Below are positions 46,639-55,832 of a stretch of DNA of 64,000 bases, piece by piece. The first letter of the stretch is position 1. Each line of letters starts with the position of its first letter. This stretch comes from Rhodoglobus sp. (GTDB taxonomy: Bacteria > Actinomycetota > Actinomycetes > Actinomycetales > Microbacteriaceae). The DNA is taken from NCBI GenBank assembly GCA_025463605.1, contig JAODAV010000018.1, forward strand, positions 1 to 64,000, given 5' to 3'. The notes beneath the pieces are model-generated. The model had not been told where the DNA came from. It saw only the letters and a program-made list of their open reading frames with translations, and ran no database searches. The position numbers and the translations under genes are program-made.

Positions 46639-46861
46639 TGGAGAGAGGTATTCCACCGGAGAAGATCCAGGTCGCCAGCCACACCAGGCCGAGCACGGCC
46701 GCGACCAGCACAAGCACATAGATCACGACGGCGAGAGTGCTGATGCGGGGCCTCTCGACGGGCTCGGGCCGGATCGCGCCCGGCACTACCGGCGTGCCGC
46801 AGTAGATGCAGTACTTCCACTCGGGCTTGAGCTCGGCGGAGCAGGACGCACACTCGGGCAT
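46628..46861 (-). CDS. Small zinc-ribbon membrane protein
   Basis: A 77-residue protein: an N-terminal zinc ribbon with two CxxC pairs (CASC and CIYC, residues 4-7 and 18-21) and one C-terminal membrane helix (TLAVVIYVLVLVAAVLGLVWLATWIF). Such proteins are common hypothetical actinobacterial proteins. TAGCAT lies six bases before the ATG on its strand, predicting a leaderless transcript whose -10 overlaps that of the divergent GDPD gene. Confidence 0.82.
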   Translation of the reverse strand: MPECASCSAELKPEWKYCIYCGTPVVPGAIRPEPVERPRISTLAVVIYVLVLVAAVLGLVWLATWIFSGGIPLSNAL

Positions 46862-46878
46862 AGTGGAATGCTAGTGGG

Positions 46879-47949
46879 GTGAGCACCCGCGGCAGGCCCC
46901 TCGTGATCGGCCACCGGGGGGCGAGCGGATACCGCCCTGAGCACACGCGGGCGGCGTACGAGCTGGCGTTCGCGCTGGGTGCCGACGCTGTGGAACCGGA
47001 CATCGTCGCGACGAGCGACGGCGTGCTCGTGTTGCGCCACGAGAACGAGATCTCGGGCACGACCGACGTGGCGGGGCGGCCCGAGTTCGCTGACCGCCGT
47101 GCCACCAAAGTGATCGACGGCGTCACGATGAGCGGCTGGTTCACGGAGGATTTCACGTGGGCCGAGCTCAGCACGCTGCGCGCGACGGAGCGGCTTCCCA
47201 CCATCCGCACCGCGGGCGCCACCTTCAACGGACTGTCGCCCATCCTGCGCCTGCGCGACCTCAAGGCGATCATGCACGCCCAGCCCCGCGACGACCTCAT
47301 CATGGTCGCCGAGATCAAGCACGCGACGTACTTCGAGTCGATCGGGCTGCCGCTCGACGAGCTGTTCGCGGCCGAGATCAGCGGATGGGCGACGCCGGCC
47401 AACCTCATCGTCGAGAGCTTCGAGCAGGCCGTGCTGGGCCGCATCCGTGATCGCGGTGTGCCCGGGCGATACGTGTTCCTCGCGGAGGCCGCCGGTTCCC
47501 CCGCCGACCTCGTAGCACGATGGGGGCGCAAGGCGCTGCCGTACTCGGCCCACCTCACGCCGGCCGGTCTCGCGCGGCTCGCAACGGACGTCGACGGCGT
47601 GAGCGTCGACAAGAAACTGCTGCTGCGTACGGATGCCTCGGGCAGGCTCATCGGCACGACCGACCTGGTCGAGCACGCCCACGCCGCCGGGCTCGAGGTC
47701 TACACGTGGACCTTGCGGGCGGAGAACCGTTTTCTCGCGAAGAACCTGCGACGCGGCTCATCCGCCCGGGACTTCGGGGATTGGCTCACCGAGTTCCGTC
47801 TGATCATCGGCACGGGCGTCGACGGGGTGTTCGCCGACCAGCCCGACCTCGTGCTCGAGGCGCTCGGGTTGGACCAGGGCCAGGACCGGCACCGACCGGA
47901 CGGTCGGCAGCCCGCCGTAGAATCGCTAGGCGATGACCTACGTTCTTGA
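46879..47949 (+). CDS. Glycerophosphodiester phosphodiesterase family protein
   Basis: A 356-residue GDPD TIM-barrel protein. The active-site sequences are VIGHRGASGYRPEHT (His/Arg and Glu), AVEPDI (Glu, Asp) and LRHE (His). No signal peptide, so probably cytosolic. It hydrolyses glycerophosphodiesters such as glycerophosphocholine to glycerol-3-phosphate. GTG start at 46879, six bases after AATGCT, no ribosome-binding site: probably leaderless. Its end overlaps pcrA by 17 bases. Confidence 0.9.
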   Translation: MSTRGRPLVIGHRGASGYRPEHTRAAYELAFALGADAVEPDIVATSDGVLVLRHENEISGTTDVAGRPEFADRRATKVIDGVTMSGWFTEDFTWAELSTLRATERLPTIRTAGATFNGLSPILRLRDLKAIMHAQPRDDLIMVAEIKHATYFESIGLPLDELFAAEISGWATPANLIVESFEQAVLGRIRDRGVPGRYVFLAEAAGSPADLVARWGRKALPYSAHLTPAGLARLATDVDGVSVDKKLLLRTDASGRLIGTTDLVEHAHAAGLEVYTWTLRAENRFLAKNLRRGSSARDFGDWLTEFRLIIGTGVDGVFADQPDLVLEALGLDQGQDRHRPDGRQPAVESLGDDLRS

Positions 47950-50332
47950 GCCGTTCGAACAGGACGATCCGCCTTCCGGCGCGGACGTCGAGGGCGCTCG
48001 CGGCGCCTCCGTCGACGAGTCCCTGCTCGCCGGGCTCAACCCGCGCCAGCGCGAGGCGGTGCTGTATCGCGGGCAGTCGCTGCTCATCGTCGCGGGCGCA
48101 GGTTCCGGCAAGACGAGCGTGCTCACGCGCCGCATCGCCGGACTGCTGCAGAGCCGGGATGCGTGGCCCAGCCAGATCCTCGCGATAACGTTCACCAACA
48201 AGGCCGCGGGAGAAATGCGCGAGCGCGTGCGTGACCTCGTGGGCGATGAGGCGACCGAGGGCATGTGGATCTCGACGTTCCACTCGGCGTGCGTGCGCAT
48301 CCTTCGCCGTCAGGCGGCCGCGTTCGGCATGAAGCAGAGTTTCACGATCTACGACACCGCCGACCAGCGCGCCCTTCTCAAACGCATCATCAAGGAATTG
48401 GATGCCGATACCGTCGGCTTCACGCCCGGCGGCGTATCGGCGCGCATCTCGAAGCTCAAGAACGAACTCACCGACATCGACGCCTTCGCCCGGTCGGTGA
48501 ACATGGAAGATCCGAAGGAGGCGGGCTTCGTCGAGATCTTCGGCCGGTATCAGGCCGCGCTGCGCCGAGCCAACGCCCTCGACTTCGACGACATCATCGC
48601 CGAGACGGTCTACCTGTTCCGCGCGTTCCCGGATGTCGCGGCCCTCTACCAGCGGCGGTTCCGGCACGTGCTCGTCGACGAGTACCAAGACACCAACCAC
48701 GCCCAATATGCGCTCATCCGCGAACTCGTGCGCCCAGTGCTGCGTGAGTACGTGCCGGCCGACACGCGCATGAAGCTCGACGCTACGCGCGGCATCCCGG
48801 GTGCATCCCTCACCGTGGTCGGCGACAGCGATCAGTCGATCTATGCGTTCCGCGGGGCCGACATCCGCAACATCGTCGAATTCGAGCGCGATTTCCCCAA
48901 CTCGAAGGTCATCCTGCTCGAGCAGAACTACCGCTCGACTCAGAACATCCTCGATGCGGCCAACGGCGTCATCTCCAACAACTTCGACCGCAAGGCAAAG
49001 AACCTCTTCACGACGGTCGGCGCGGGGGAGAAGATCGTCGGCTACACGGGCTATTCGGGGCACGACGAGGCCCAGTTCGTCGCCGACGAGATCGAGGCGC
49101 TGCGGCAGAAGGGCCTCACCTACAACGACGTCGCGGTGTTCGTGCGCACCAATTCTCAAACCCGGCCGCTCGAGGAGATCTTCATCCGCTCGGCGATCCC
49201 GTATCGCATCCCGGGCGGCACCAAGTTCTATGAGCGCGCCGAGATCAAGGATGCGATGGCCTACCTCATCCAGGTCGCCAACCCCGACGACGATCTGGCC
49301 CTGCGCCGCATCATGAACGTGCCCAAGCGCGGCATCGGGCCGGCGACCGAGGCCGCGCTGCAGGCGCACGCGGACCGCATGGGGATGCCCCTGCGCGAGG
49401 CTCTCGTCGACGCCGGCCAGCTCGGGCTCGGGCCGAAGGTGACGGCGGCGATCGTCGAGCTCGGCACCATCCTGGGCGACGCGACGGCGGTGGCGGCGAC
49501 GGGGGCTCCGCACGACATCCTCAGCGACCTGCTCATGAAAACGGGCTACTTCGCGGCCCTCAAGAACAGTGGCGACCCGCAGGATGAAGCGCGCGCCGAG
49601 AACCTCGAGGAACTGGTGTCGCAGACCAAGGACTTCCGCACGATCAACCCGGAGGGCACGCTCATCGAGTTCCTCACGGGTGTCGCACTGTTCGCGGCGG
49701 CGGACGAGATCGACGACGAAGACGGCTCGGTCTCGATCATGACCCTGCACACGGCGAAGGGACTCGAGTACGACACGGTGTTCCTCACCGGAGTCGAGGA
49801 AGACCTGCTGCCGCACCGCATGTCGTCGAACGAGCCGGGCGGCATTGCCGAGGAGCGGCGCCTCTTCTACGTCGGCATCACGCGGGCGCGCAAGCGACTG
49901 CACCTCTCCCTTTCCGCGTCGCGTGCGAGCTTCGGCGAGGTCAACGTCGCCATGCCGAGCCGGTTCCTGCAGGAGATTCCCGCCGAGCTCATCGAGTGGC
50001 GCCAGTCGGGCGGCTCGGGCGGTTTCCGCGGCGGGCAGCGCCAGCTGGGCCGCCGCGCGGCGCCGATGCGAGAGAGCTATGGCGCGTTGCCGCCCGCCCC
50101 GCCCCGCGTTAAGACCGAGTGGACGAGCGCCGTGACCGGGGCCGTGCGCGACAACGGCGACCTGACCCTGCAAGTGGGCGACCGCATCCGTCACACCGAT
50201 TTCGGCGAGGGCAGGGTGAACGCCGTCACGGGCGAGGGCTCGAAGCGCATCGCCGAAGTGCAGTTCGACACCGCCGGGCGCAAGCGCCTGCTGATCAAGA
50301 TCGCGCCCATTGAGAAGCTTGGCAACTCGTGA
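47933..50332 (+). CDS. pcrA: UvrD/PcrA-type DNA helicase
   Basis: A 799-residue superfamily 1A helicase. Motifs in order: GLNPRQREAVLYRGQSLLIVAGAGSGKTSVLTRR (Q motif and Walker A), AITFTNKAAGEMRERV, LVDEYQDTNHAQY (Walker B), VVGDSDQSIYAFRGAD, LEQNYRS, FVRTNSQTRPLEE, MTLHTAKGLEYDTVFLTG and ITRARKRL. The C-terminal 60 residues form a Tudor-like domain (VGDRIRHTDFGEGRVNAV) known to bind RNA polymerase in PcrA. ATG 47933 lies nine bases after TAGAAT. Overlaps the RNB gene by four bases. Confidence 0.96.
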   Translation: MTYVLEPFEQDDPPSGADVEGARGASVDESLLAGLNPRQREAVLYRGQSLLIVAGAGSGKTSVLTRRIAGLLQSRDAWPSQILAITFTNKAAGEMRERVRDLVGDEATEGMWISTFHSACVRILRRQAAAFGMKQSFTIYDTADQRALLKRIIKELDADTVGFTPGGVSARISKLKNELTDIDAFARSVNMEDPKEAGFVEIFGRYQAALRRANALDFDDIIAETVYLFRAFPDVAALYQRRFRHVLVDEYQDTNHAQYALIRELVRPVLREYVPADTRMKLDATRGIPGASLTVVGDSDQSIYAFRGADIRNIVEFERDFPNSKVILLEQNYRSTQNILDAANGVISNNFDRKAKNLFTTVGAGEKIVGYTGYSGHDEAQFVADEIEALRQKGLTYNDVAVFVRTNSQTRPLEEIFIRSAIPYRIPGGTKFYERAEIKDAMAYLIQVANPDDDLALRRIMNVPKRGIGPATEAALQAHADRMGMPLREALVDAGQLGLGPKVTAAIVELGTILGDATAVAATGAPHDILSDLLMKTGYFAALKNSGDPQDEARAENLEELVSQTKDFRTINPEGTLIEFLTGVALFAAADEIDDEDGSVSIMTLHTAKGLEYDTVFLTGVEEDLLPHRMSSNEPGGIAEERRLFYVGITRARKRLHLSLSASRASFGEVNVAMPSRFLQEIPAELIEWRQSGGSGGFRGGQRQLGRRAAPMRESYGALPPAPPRVKTEWTSAVTGAVRDNGDLTLQVGDRIRHTDFGEGRVNAVTGEGSKRIAEVQFDTAGRKRLLIKIAPIEKLGNS

Positions 50333-51915
50333 CGGATCCTCGGCGGCATAGCCGCCTCGGCGCTGGCGTCGCGGAAACGCTGCGCGTTTCTCCAAGCTCC
50401 AGCGCGCGCGAGCCGGTCATCGTGCCACGCGTGCGCCGACCGACGGACGGGCTCGGGGCCGCCCTGCAGCTCATTCGTGAAGACCTCAACCTGCCGGAGT
50501 CGTTCCCGCCGGAGGTGGAGCGTGAGGCTCACGACGTCGTCGAGCTCGCCGAGTTGCCCGAGCTCGACCTGACGAGCATTCCCTTCGTCACGATCGACCC
50601 GGAGGGCGCGACCGACCTCGACCAGGCCGTGCACCTCGAGCGCGCTGGCGACGGAATGCGCGTGCGATACGCGATCGCCGACGTTCCGGCATTCGTGCGG
50701 CCCGGCGGCGCCGTCGACCTCGAGGCGAGGCAGCGCGGGCAGACGATGTACGCCCCCGACGGGCGCGTGCCGCTGCACCCGACCGCGATCAGCGAAGGTG
50801 CGGCGTCGCTCCTGGAGGGGCAGCTGCGCGGCGCCTACGTGTGGACGTTCGAGCTGGATGCCGCGGCCACCGTGACGGGCGTGACGCTCGAACGAGCGCG
50901 GATACGGAGCAGGAAGCAGTACTCCTATACGCACGTGCAGGCGGCAATCGATTCGGGCGAAGCGGACGGGTCACTGCAGCTGCTGAAGGAGTTCGGCCTC
51001 AAGCGCATCGAGCTCGAGCGGCAGCGCGGCGGCGCGAGCCTCAACCGCCCCGACGAGGAGGTCGTGCTCGAGGCCGGCCGGTACGAGCTGGTTCGGCGCA
51101 GTCCGCTTCCGGTGGAGGAGTGGAACGCGCAGGTCTCGCTCATGACGGGCATGGAAGCGGCCGGCATCATGCTCGGCGAGGGCATCGGCATCCTGCGCAC
51201 GATGCCGGAGCCCTTCCCCGACACGCTCGACCAGTTCCGGCGGCAGGTGGCGGCGCTCGGATGCCCGTGGCCAGACGGCCAGCCCTACGGCGAGTACCTC
51301 CGCAACCTGGATCGGAACGACCCGCGCGGACTTGCCGTCATCCATGCCGCGGCAACGCTCTTTCGCGGCGCGGGATACACGGCATTCGACGGCGCCGAAC
51401 CGGAGCAGACGACGCAGGCCGCGGTCGCCGCGCCCTACGCGCACGCGACCGCCCCGCTGCGCCGGCTCGTCGATCGCTTCGTGCTCGTGACGTGCGAGGC
51501 GCTCAAGTCGGGGCGCGAGGTTCCGACCTGGGTGCGCGAGGCGCTCCCGACGCTGCCCAAGATCATGTCCCGCTCCGATGGCATCGCGTCCCGGCTCGAG
51601 CACGCGTCCGTCGATGCGATCGAAGCGGCACTGCTCAGCGATCGCGTCGGCGACCAGTTCGACGCCGTCGTCATCGCCGCTAGCGAGAAGGGCGGTGGGC
51701 CCACGGCCGCCGGTTCCCGCGCGTCGCGAAGCGTCGGGGCGGCCGTGCGGTCGGGGATCATCCAGCTCACCGACCCGGTGGTCACCGCGAACATCGAGGG
51801 TGACGTCGAAGCGGGTCAGGCCGTGCGGGCGACTCTCGTGACTGCCGATATCGCCACCGGCACGGTGCTGTTCACGAAGCTCGGGAACGGAAGCGGCGCA
51901 GGTAGTGCCGCATAG
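50329..51915 (+). CDS. RNB-domain (RNase II/R family) ribonuclease
   Basis: A 528-residue protein with an RNB catalytic domain from about residue 75: VTIDPEGATDLDQAVHLER holds the magnesium-binding aspartates (with Gln where E. coli RNase II has the last Asp of DMDDA), and HATAPLRRLVDRFV is the conserved arginine segment. Short compared with RNase R, lacking clear cold-shock domains. The GTG at 50329 overlaps the pcrA stop, but codons about 5-25 are repeat element copy 4; GTG 50422 or 50431 are alternative starts without a visible ribosome-binding site. Converges with and overlaps the MpaB-like gene by 44 bases. Confidence 0.82.
   Translation: MTDPRRHSRLGAGVAETLRVSPSSSAREPVIVPRVRRPTDGLGAALQLIREDLNLPESFPPEVEREAHDVVELAELPELDLTSIPFVTIDPEGATDLDQAVHLERAGDGMRVRYAIADVPAFVRPGGAVDLEARQRGQTMYAPDGRVPLHPTAISEGAASLLEGQLRGAYVWTFELDAAATVTGVTLERARIRSRKQYSYTHVQAAIDSGEADGSLQLLKEFGLKRIELERQRGGASLNRPDEEVVLEAGRYELVRRSPLPVEEWNAQVSLMTGMEAAGIMLGEGIGILRTMPEPFPDTLDQFRRQVAALGCPWPDGQPYGEYLRNLDRNDPRGLAVIHAAATLFRGAGYTAFDGAEPEQTTQAAVAAPYAHATAPLRRLVDRFVLVTCEALKSGREVPTWVREALPTLPKIMSRSDGIASRLEHASVDAIEAALLSDRVGDQFDAVVIAASEKGGGPTAAGSRASRSVGAAVRSGIIQLTDPVVTANIEGDVEAGQAVRATLVTADIATGTVLFTKLGNGSGAGSAA
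50342..50405. repeat. Covarying-stem repeat element, copy 4 (after pcrA)
   Basis: Starts with a hairpin GGCGGC-ATA-GCCGCC (50342-50356), then TCGGCGCTGGCGTCGCG, the perfect variable stem GAAACGC/GCGTTTC (50374-50380, 50384-50390), then TCCAAGCTCCAGCGC. On the minus strand the hairpin core reads GCGCAGC. The outer flanks GCGCTGG and CCAGCGC also pair, as in copy 2. The element starts ten bases after the pcrA stop and lies inside the N-terminal codons of the RNB gene if GTG 50329 is its start. Confidence 0.65.
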
Positions 51916-52681
51916 GAGCGTGCCGCAGAGCCCGCGGCAGGCGCGGGTAGACGGCACGGATGACCCGCGAGAGTCGTGCGAACCGGCGCTCGTCGAGCGG
52001 TAGGCCGTAGGCCTCGCGCAGGGGCGCGTCCAGCAGCCCGGCCGTGAGCACGCGGATCGTCGGCATGATGGCCTTGAGCCACCAGGGCCCCGCGGTGGGA
52101 TGCATCAGCTCCTGCGCCACGGCGTGGGCGGGGGCATCCACTCGCAGCAGCACGGACTCGCGCGACCAGTACTCGGCGAACGCGGCGCGGCTGGCGGGCC
52201 ACGAGGCCGCCGGAACGCCCAGGGTCGTGCCGATGATCGCGTAGTCGGCGAGCAGCTGTTCGGCGTCGTCGTCGTCGATCGTGCCGTAGACGTGCTCGTA
52301 CAGACGCATCGCCGTGTCGTAGAGGGTCGCGGCGACCCACAATTGCGCGCGCTCATCTCGAGCGTCGTACCCCTCGCCGTGTACCGGCCGGTGCGCCTCG
52401 CCCACCTCGCGAGCGACACGGTGCGCCTCCGCGGGCGTGCCGTAGACGATCACGTAGAGATAGGTGAGGGTGCCGTGCAGCCGCTCGAGCGGCCGCCGGG
52501 CGAAATCGCTGTGCTCGGCGACGCCACGGCTCACACCGGGGTTCGCGAGTTGCAGCAGGATGGCGCGCGCTCCCCCGGCGAGGAGCACCGCCTCCGCCGA
52601 CACGTCCGCGATTCTCAGGGGCACGTTCCATTGTGCCGCCGCCGTGCACAACTCCTGCAATTCCGCGCCGCCGCGGGGCAT
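51872..52681 (-). CDS. MpaB/DUF2236-type oxygenase family protein
   Basis: 269 residues from the chosen ATG at 52681. The DUF2236 pattern is clear: AVLLAGGARAILLQLANPGVSRGVAEHSDF, RRPLERLHGTLTYLYVIVYGTPAEAHRV, HRPVHG and WVAATLYDTAMRLYEHVYG; the conserved histidines are the probable haem ligands of latex-clearing-protein relatives and MpaB. The frame stays open to a GTG at 52774, but that part encodes two copies of an intergenic repeat and lacks similarity. Real start uncertain. No signal peptide. Overlaps the RNB gene at its 3' end by 44 bases. Confidence 0.78.
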   Translation of the reverse strand: MPRGGAELQELCTAAAQWNVPLRIADVSAEAVLLAGGARAILLQLANPGVSRGVAEHSDFARRPLERLHGTLTYLYVIVYGTPAEAHRVAREVGEAHRPVHGEGYDARDERAQLWVAATLYDTAMRLYEHVYGTIDDDDAEQLLADYAIIGTTLGVPAASWPASRAAFAEYWSRESVLLRVDAPAHAVAQELMHPTAGPWWLKAIMPTIRVLTAGLLDAPLREAYGLPLDERRFARLSRVIRAVYPRLPRALRHAPMRHYLRRFRSRAS

Positions 52682-52871
52682 CGGGGTGATCTCTCCCAAG
52701 TTTCTCGTCCCGCCGCGGTGCATAACTCCTGCAATCCTCAGCCTCCTGCCGGTGCCCGGGCGAGTTTGCGGCACTCAGGCCATCCCGTCGACCGGGATTG
52801 CAGGAGTTATGCGCACGGCTGGCGGAACCGGCAGCAGCAGGGTGGCGAGGTCTGCAGGAGTTGTGCACGGG
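52642..52871. repeat. Cluster of four TGCA-N7-TGCA motifs, two facing two
   Basis: An 18-20 bp motif with core TGCAYAACTCCTGCA occurs forward at about 52644-52661 and 52718-52736 and inverted at 52794-52818 and 52851-52868. Copies 1 and 4 read TGCACAACTCCTGCA; copy 2 reads TGCATAACTCCTGCA; copy 3 is GCGCATAACTCCTGCA. Sequences around them differ. The first copy is inside the MpaB-like coding sequence; the others lie in the 404-base divergent gap to sucC. The rest of the gap (52872-53085) holds TAGAGT at 52978-52983 and TTGACG at 53003-53008 but no convincing complete promoter. Confidence 0.7.
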
Positions 52872-53085
52872 GGAGAGGCCGAGACGGAAGGACGGTGGCG
52901 GCACCGCCGGGCGAAAGTTCGAGCGATCTTAAGGAGCCCCCTGGACCCTGCCGGACGAAGCCCCCGAATCGAGCGGGTAGAGTTCTTGATGGCCAAAGTG
53001 TCTTGACGCCAAGTTATTCCGGCGGGCGACCGGGGCCAATACACCGACGACATCATCTACACAGACGCGCGATTGCGAGAGTTAC

Positions 53086-54249
53086 GTGGACCTTTTCGAG
53101 TACCAGGCTCGGGACCTTTTCGAATCCTACGGAGTGCCTGTACTTGCCGGCATCATCGCCGACACCCCGGCCGAGGCGAAGGCCGCGGCGGAGAAGATCG
53201 GCGGCACCGTCGTCGTCAAGGCGCAGGTGAAGACCGGAGGCCGCGGTAAGGCGGGCGGTGTGAAGGTCGTACACAACCCGGATGACGCGGCCGCTGCTGC
53301 GGAGGCCATCCTCGGCCTCGACATCAAGGGTCACGTCGTCAAGAGGGTCATGGTCGCGCAGGGCGCGCGCATCGCCAAGGAGTACTACTTCTCGATTCTT
53401 CTCGATCGCGCCAACCGCTCCTACCTCTCTCTGTGCAGCGTCGAAGGCGGCATGGAGATCGAGGAACTCGCGGTCGAGCGCCCCGAGGCCCTCGCCAAGG
53501 TCGAGGTCGACCCGATCGGCGGAATCGACCTCGCGAAGGCTCGCGAGATCGCCATCGCGGGCGGTTTCGACGACGACATCGCCGACAAGGTCGCTCCCGT
53601 CATCGTCAAGCTCTACGAGGTGTACGACAAGGAGGACGCGACGCTTGTCGAGGTCAACCCGCTCGTGCTCACCGAAGACGGCACCGTGCTCGCCCTCGAC
53701 GGCAAGGTCACTCTCGACGAGAACGCGGCATTCCGCCACCCGGGCCATGAAGCCCTCGAGGATGCCGGTGACCACGACCCGCTCGAGGCTAAGGCCAAGG
53801 CGCACGACCTCAACTACGTCAAGCTCGACGGCGAGGTCGGGATCATCGGTAATGGCGCCGGGCTCGTGATGTCAACCCTCGACGTGGTGTCGTATGCGGG
53901 GGAGCGGCACGGCGGGGTGAAGCCGGCAAACTTCCTCGACATCGGCGGTGGGGCATCCGCTGAGGTCATGGCGGCCGGACTGGACGTCATCCTCGGCGAC
54001 CCGCAGGTGAAGAGCGTGTTCGTCAACGTCTTCGGCGGCATCACCGCATGCGACGCGGTTGCGAACGGAATCGTCAAGGCGCTCGAGATCCTCGGGGACA
54101 CCGCAACGAAGCCGCTGGTCGTGCGGCTCGACGGCAACAAGGTCGAGGAGGGTCGCGCGATCCTCTCGGGCGCCAACAACCCGCTCGTGACACTGGCAGA
54201 CACCATGGACGACGGCGCCGACAAGGCCGCCGAGCTGGCTTCGAAGTAA
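53086..54249 (+). CDS. sucC: Succinyl-CoA synthetase beta subunit (ADP-forming)
   Basis: TCA-cycle enzyme subunit that binds nucleotide and catalyses substrate-level phosphorylation with SucD. The 387-residue product has the ATP-grasp features ([50 protein letters not shown]) and the C-terminal [17 protein letters not shown] start at 53086 gives the usual length. sucD follows after 14 bases; the order sucC-sucD-(membrane protein)-perM-purN-purH matches mycobacteria. Confidence 0.96.
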   Translation: MDLFEYQARDLFESYGVPVLAGIIADTPAEAKAAAEKIGGTVVVKAQVKTGGRGKAGGVKVVHNPDDAAAAAEAILGLDIKGHVVKRVMVAQGARIAKEYYFSILLDRANRSYLSLCSVEGGMEIEELAVERPEALAKVEVDPIGGIDLAKAREIAIAGGFDDDIADKVAPVIVKLYEVYDKEDATLVEVNPLVLTEDGTVLALDGKVTLDENAAFRHPGHEALEDAGDHDPLEAKAKAHDLNYVKLDGEVGIIGNGAGLVMSTLDVVSYAGERHGGVKPANFLDIGGGASAEVMAAGLDVILGDPQVKSVFVNVFGGITACDAVANGIVKALEILGDTATKPLVVRLDGNKVEEGRAILSGANNPLVTLADTMDDGADKAAELASK

Positions 54250-54263
54250 AGGCGCATAAGAGA

Positions 54264-55154
54264 ATGTCGATCTTCCTCAACAAGGACTCCAAGGTCATCG
54301 TGCAGGGCATCACGGGCGGCGAGGGCACCAAGCACACCGCTCTCATGCTCAAGGCGGGCACCCAGGTCGTCGGCGGCGTGAACGCGCGCAAGGCCGGCAC
54401 GACCGTCGAGCACGATGGCGGCGTCACGCTGCCCGTATTCGGCACGGTCGCCGAAGCCGTCGCCGAGACCGGCGCTGACGTGTCGATCGTCTTCGTGCCG
54501 CCGGCTTTCGCCAAGGATGCCGTGGTTGAAGCCATCGAGGCCGAGGTACCGCTGGTCGTCGTCATCACCGAGGGCATCCCGGTGCAGGACTCGGCGGAGT
54601 TCTGGGCCCTGGCCAAGAGCAAGGGAAACAAGACGCGCATCATCGGCCCGAACTGCCCCGGCATCATCACGCCGGGCGAGTCGCTCGTCGGCATCACCCC
54701 CGCGACGATCACGGGCAAGGGTCCGATCGGTCTGGTCTCCAAGTCGGGCACGCTCACGTACCAGATGATGTACGAGCTGCGTGACCTGGGCTTCTCGACC
54801 GCGATCGGCATCGGCGGTGACCCGATCATCGGCACGACGCACATCGACGCACTCGCGGCATTCGAGGCGGACCCCGAGACGAAGGCGATCGTCATGATCG
54901 GCGAGATCGGCGGCGACGCTGAAGAGCGCGCGGCCGACTACATCAAGGCGAACCTCACCAAGCCGGTCGTCGCCTATGTCGCGGGATTCACGGCTCCCGA
55001 GGGCAAGACGATGGGCCACGCCGGCGCGATCGTCTCGGCGGGCGCTGGCACGGCACAGGGCAAGAAGGAGGCCCTCGAGGCCGCCGGGGTGAAGGTCGGC
55101 AAGACGCCCAGCGAGACCGCTTCGCTCATGCGCGAGGTGCTTGCGGCGCTGTAG
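54264..55154 (+). CDS. sucD: Succinyl-CoA synthetase alpha subunit
   Basis: 296 residues. CoA-binding Rossmann domain ([29 protein letters not shown]), the [12 protein letters not shown] segment and the active-site histidine in [11 protein letters not shown], which is phosphorylated during catalysis. The start was set at ATG 54264 ([10 protein letters not shown]); the frame is open upstream inside sucC but without similarity. Co-transcribed with sucC. Confidence 0.96.
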   Translation: MSIFLNKDSKVIVQGITGGEGTKHTALMLKAGTQVVGGVNARKAGTTVEHDGGVTLPVFGTVAEAVAETGADVSIVFVPPAFAKDAVVEAIEAEVPLVVVITEGIPVQDSAEFWALAKSKGNKTRIIGPNCPGIITPGESLVGITPATITGKGPIGLVSKSGTLTYQMMYELRDLGFSTAIGIGGDPIIGTTHIDALAAFEADPETKAIVMIGEIGGDAEERAADYIKANLTKPVVAYVAGFTAPEGKTMGHAGAIVSAGAGTAQGKKEALEAAGVKVGKTPSETASLMREVLAAL

Positions 55155-55195
55155 GCCGGTGCCGGGCACGCCTCACGGCGCACCCGGACCCTGCC

Positions 55196-55576
55196 TCAGA
55201 CGGACGACTTCATCTCGGTGACGCAGATGAAGTTGCCTTCGCTGTCCCTGAACCACGCCGACCGTGCTTCCGCCGTCTCGGCGACGCCGTTCTCGGTCTT
55301 CAGGCCGGGCATGTCGTAATCCTCGAAGACGACGCCGTTCGAGCGCATGACCGACATCTCGCCGTCGAGATCGTCGGTCATCCAGTTCATCTGGGTGTTC
55401 TGGGCGGTGCCGGCGTTCGGCGTCTCGTAGATCCCGAACACTCCCCCTGGGAAGGGGTGGAACAGGACCATGCCGTCATGCTCCTCGTCCGAATCCATTC
55501 CGAGCTTGTCGTGGTAGTACCGGCGGGCCCGTGCCAGATCGGCTGCGGGCAGCACCGTTTGGACTTCTTTCATCAT
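55196..55576 (-). CDS. VOC (glyoxalase/bleomycin-resistance fold) protein
   Basis: A 126-residue protein with the vicinal-oxygen-chelate fold (VQTVLPAADLARARRYYHDKLGM; GGVFGIYETPNAG; ARSAWFRDSEGNFICVTE). Function unknown; members include glyoxalases, dioxygenases and resistance proteins, and a single VOC domain does not distinguish them. Start at ATG 55576 with AAAGGAG upstream on its strand; the open frame to 55702 is not supported. Confidence 0.85.
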   Translation of the reverse strand: MMKEVQTVLPAADLARARRYYHDKLGMDSDEEHDGMVLFHPFPGGVFGIYETPNAGTAQNTQMNWMTDDLDGEMSVMRSNGVVFEDYDMPGLKTENGVAETAEARSAWFRDSEGNFICVTEMKSSV

Positions 55577-55832
55577 GAGTCGTCTCCTTTGACGCGTGAA
55601 GGACTGTGCTGGCAACGCGATGACGCCCGGAGGCGACGACGCGCCATTGTGCGGGAGGGGGAGGGGAGCCGCCGATGCCGGCGGAACGGTCTCGAACTCC
55701 ACGGTCGCCGGGGCTCGCCCGGCGCTAGTGTGACCTATTTCCTGACTATACGCCTGAGATTTCGAGCGCTCTAGTGGCGACTGACGGGTTCGGCGAGCGG
55801 TTGTGGACGGGGTAGCCAGCTACGGTATCCCC

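Noticed and set aside
47804..50395. 863-codon open frame on the minus strand opposite pcrA
   Set aside because: Fully antisense to a helicase with all motifs; composition typical of a reversed frame and no recognisable domain.
52682..52774. N-terminal extension of the MpaB-like protein
   Set aside because: These codons are mostly an intergenic repeat copy and have no family similarity; kept only as an alternative start.
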